DNA from: UBA1413 sp037447215
GTDB lineage: Bacteria > Bacteroidota > Bacteroidia > Bacteroidales > Prolixibacteraceae
Direction: 5' to 3'
Length of the DNA: 64,000 nt
Assembly: GCA_037447215.1 (NCBI GenBank)
Contig: JBBIHB010000001.1
Coordinates: 186,001-250,000, forward strand
A program made the position numbers and the translations under genes. Of this stretch, positions 62,319-64,000 are shown piece by piece. Within the stretch, counting starts at the first letter, position 1. Each line of letters starts with the position of its first letter. The notes beneath the pieces are model-generated. The model ran no database searches. It saw nothing but the letters and a program-made list of their open reading frames with translations, and was not told where the DNA came from.

Positions 62319-63094
62319 GGTTCCCGATTTTTATGGTTTCCCAATTCGCTGGTTAATTCAATAAACTGATCAACCGAAAGTTGTTCGGCACGAAACCCGG
62401 CAAACCTTTTAGGGATGAAATAACCCAAAGGTTTCAGGGAATTCCTCAGCACTTTCCTCCTTTGATTAAAACTGGTTTTCACTACCTGTATAAAAAGCTC
62501 CTCGTCGCAATTTAGCTTCCAATCCGGCTTACGGATTAATCTGATCACAGCCGATTTTACCTTGGGCGGGGGATTAAATACATTTTCGGAAACAGAAAAC
62601 AAATATTCAACCCGATAAAATGCCTGCATCAGAACACTGAGTATTCCGTATGTTTTGGTTCCATGGGCAGCACAGAAACGATCGGCTACCTCTTTTTGCA
62701 ACATCCCCACAACCTGAACAGTTTTTTGGCGATTTTCAAGTACCCTGAAAAAAATCTGAGATGAAATGTTGTAGGGGAAGTTGCCGATAATGCTGAACTC
62801 CGATGGGAAAACTTCCGCAAGATCAAATTTCAGGAAATCTCCATCTATTATTCGTATCTGATCTGTGTAAAAATTATTTTGAAGATATTCAACCGATTCA
62901 CGGTCAATCTCTATCAGGGTTAGGTTTATTCGGGGATTTTGAAGAAGAAAAGATGTAAGGACTCCCATACCCGGACCTATTTCCAACACATCAGGTGTGC
63001 CGGAAAGATCCAGGCTTTCAACAATTTTTCGGGCAATATTCTTGTCTTTCAAAAAATGCTGACCTAAACTCTTTTTGGGCCTTACAACACTCAT
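62315..63094 (-). CDS. rsmA: 16S rRNA dimethyladenosine transferase RsmA (KsgA)
   Basis: 259 residues. The KKSLGQHFLKDKNIARKIVE N-terminus, SAM motif VLEIGPGMGVLTSFLL (about 36-51), and the catalytic motif NFPYNISSQIFF (about 104-115) are standard. It dimethylates two adjacent adenosines near the 3' end of 16S rRNA during small subunit maturation. Co-transcribed with mgtE. Confidence 0.96.
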   Translation of the reverse strand: MSVVRPKKSLGQHFLKDKNIARKIVESLDLSGTPDVLEIGPGMGVLTSFLLQNPRINLTLIEIDRESVEYLQNNFYTDQIRIIDGDFLKFDLAEVFPSEFSIIGNFPYNISSQIFFRVLENRQKTVQVVGMLQKEVADRFCAAHGTKTYGILSVLMQAFYRVEYLFSVSENVFNPPPKVKSAVIRLIRKPDWKLNCDEELFIQVVKTSFNQRRKVLRNSLKPLGYFIPKRFAGFRAEQLSVDQFIELTSELGNHKNREP

Positions 63095-63274
63095 CTCCCT
63101 CCTGATCGTTCATCGCTCTTTATTTCTTTATAAACTCTGCAAAAATCAAAGTAATTTCTACTTTTGTAATTGTTTAATTGTTTATTAAATTTCCCGAAAA
63201 GGCAGGTAAAAATAATCAACTTTGTTGTGAAACCTTAACTGATGGGTATTTAAATTCATATATATCACAGAAAA

Positions 63275-64000
63275 TTGAAACAGAAAATAAAAAAGTCATT
63301 AAAATTCCTGATTTTCTTTGTCATTGGAATACTAATCTTCTGGATAATATATAAAGACCAGGACATTGACAGGATAAAATCTATTCTTACAAGCGATGTA
63401 AATTATTTCTGGATATGGATTTCGATTTTCATTGGATTTTTGAGCCATATCAGCCGTGCCATCCGTTGGCGATACCTGATTGAACCCATGGGGCACATGC
63501 CCCGTCTGGTCAATACTTTTTTCGCAGTTATGATTGGATATATCATGAACCTTGTTATTCCGCGAATGGGAGAACTTTCAAAATGCGGGGTGCTTGCGAG
63601 GTATGAAAAAATCTCCTTTGCCCGGTTAATAGGTACCATGATTACCGAACGGATATTTGACCTGCTGGCACTTGGATTCTTTACGCTATTGATGGTTTTC
63701 ACCCAGTTCGGGCAGGTCATCAGATTTTTAAAACAAAATCCAGAAGTAGAAAGCAAGCTTATTTCGTTAATAACCTCACCGCTTTTGATTGGCACCGGGG
63801 TTTTAATGATAATTCTTCTGGTTTTGTTTTGGAATAAGATCAGGCGCAGTAAAATTTTCCGGAAAATTGAATATACAGCAAACCATTTCAAAGAAGGTAT
63901 CCTCTCTTTCAGGTTTATCCGCAACAAATGGGCATTTCTTTTTCATACAATATTTATTTGGAGTATGTATTTTATGATGCTGTATGTATCATTTTTTGCT
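63275..64000 (+). CDS. Lysylphosphatidylglycerol synthase TM-region (flippase-like) protein, partial
   Basis: 242 residues are in the window from a TTG at 63275, and the gene continues past the end. Membrane segments at about 9-25, 45-62, 82-102, 123-145, 165-185 and 220-240 and the motif NLVIPRMGELSKCGVLARYEKISFARLIGTMITERIFDLLAL (about 92-133) match the UPF0104/lysylphosphatidylglycerol synthase transmembrane family, here without the synthase domain. No ATG start exists nearby; TTG is the only reasonable start that retains the positively charged N-terminus. The natural substrate is unknown; relatives move lipids or dolichol-type intermediates. Confidence 0.85.
   Translation, partial: MKQKIKKSLKFLIFFVIGILIFWIIYKDQDIDRIKSILTSDVNYFWIWISIFIGFLSHISRAIRWRYLIEPMGHMPRLVNTFFAVMIGYIMNLVIPRMGELSKCGVLARYEKISFARLIGTMITERIFDLLALGFFTLLMVFTQFGQVIRFLKQNPEVESKLISLITSPLLIGTGVLMIILLVLFWNKIRRSKIFRKIEYTANHFKEGILSFRFIRNKWAFLFHTIFIWSMYFMMLYVSFFA

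Noticed and set aside
1..64000. tRNA, rRNA, CRISPR arrays, insertion sequences, prophage genes
   Set aside because: I looked for cloverleaf-like stretches, regularly spaced repeats, transposase motifs and structural phage genes in the gaps and found none.

Overview
The window reads as chromosomal DNA of a member of the Bacteroidota, most likely an anaerobic Bacteroidales-type bacterium. The basis is gene content (a DUF2723/GT117 membrane glycosyltransferase, a DUF6427 protein, a GH3-family protein, a bifunctional nuclease fused to a UVR domain, type IX secretion-style C-terminal tails, a 4Fe-4S protein paired with a Crp/Fnr regulator) and the promoter type: the rplU gene has an exact TTTG-N19-TAnnTTTG promoter, the primary sigma factor consensus of this phylum. 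No rRNA, tRNA, CRISPR array, insertion sequence or origin was seen.

Region 1 (1-18.7 kb) is accessory and heavily decayed. The most interesting part is a minus-strand peptide-export locus (5301 to 386). It holds a previously unlisted 48-residue double-glycine peptide precursor, a hairpin terminator, a secreted carboxypeptidase-regulatory-like protein, a 55-residue single-span membrane protein, a multi-span membrane protein, a membrane-anchored CxxC redoxin, and a C39-peptidase ABC exporter. The last five genes are packed 1-5 nt apart. The exporter carries an in-frame TGA. Upstream on the same strand lie an anaerobic sulfatase-maturase-like radical SAM enzyme, a clearly dead NmrA-family gene, and a CzcA/CusA-type metal efflux operon whose adaptor also carries an in-frame TGA. 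After a PQQ-type beta-propeller protein and an adenosine-kinase-like gene comes a second decayed operon (18.6 to 16.4 kb): an outer-membrane protein with an in-frame TAA, a truncated GH16-like protein joined to a sorting tail, a lipoprotein, and an S8-peptidase remnant.

Region 2 (19-32 kb) has recR, a deoxynucleoside kinase, a GH3-family protein, cvpA, an uncharacterised ATP-grasp-like protein, a DUF1338 protein, a three-gene sugar metabolism group (sugar isomerase/epimerase, Gfo/Idh/MocA dehydrogenase, PfkB kinase lacking its usual catalytic aspartate), a cyclic-2,3-diphosphoglycerate-synthetase-like GTPase, an ACP phosphodiesterase homologue, and a divergent ferredoxin / Crp pair.

Region 3 (32-64 kb) is mostly core: a laccase-domain protein, DUF2723, polysaccharide deacetylase, purD, DUF6427, a DivIC/FtsB-like gene, pruA, a histidine kinase, valS, a nucleoside transporter, the bifunctional nuclease, rplU-rpmA-serS, a secreted GH26 glycosidase, the cell-shape cluster mreB-mreC-mreD-mrdA-rodA preceded by purH, a MacB-type permease, mgtE, rsmA and the start of a flippase-like protein. 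Two normally essential genes here, purD and valS, are frameshifted by what look like short internal deletions that remove conserved residues. This suggests that some lesions across the window are sequence or assembly errors rather than biology.
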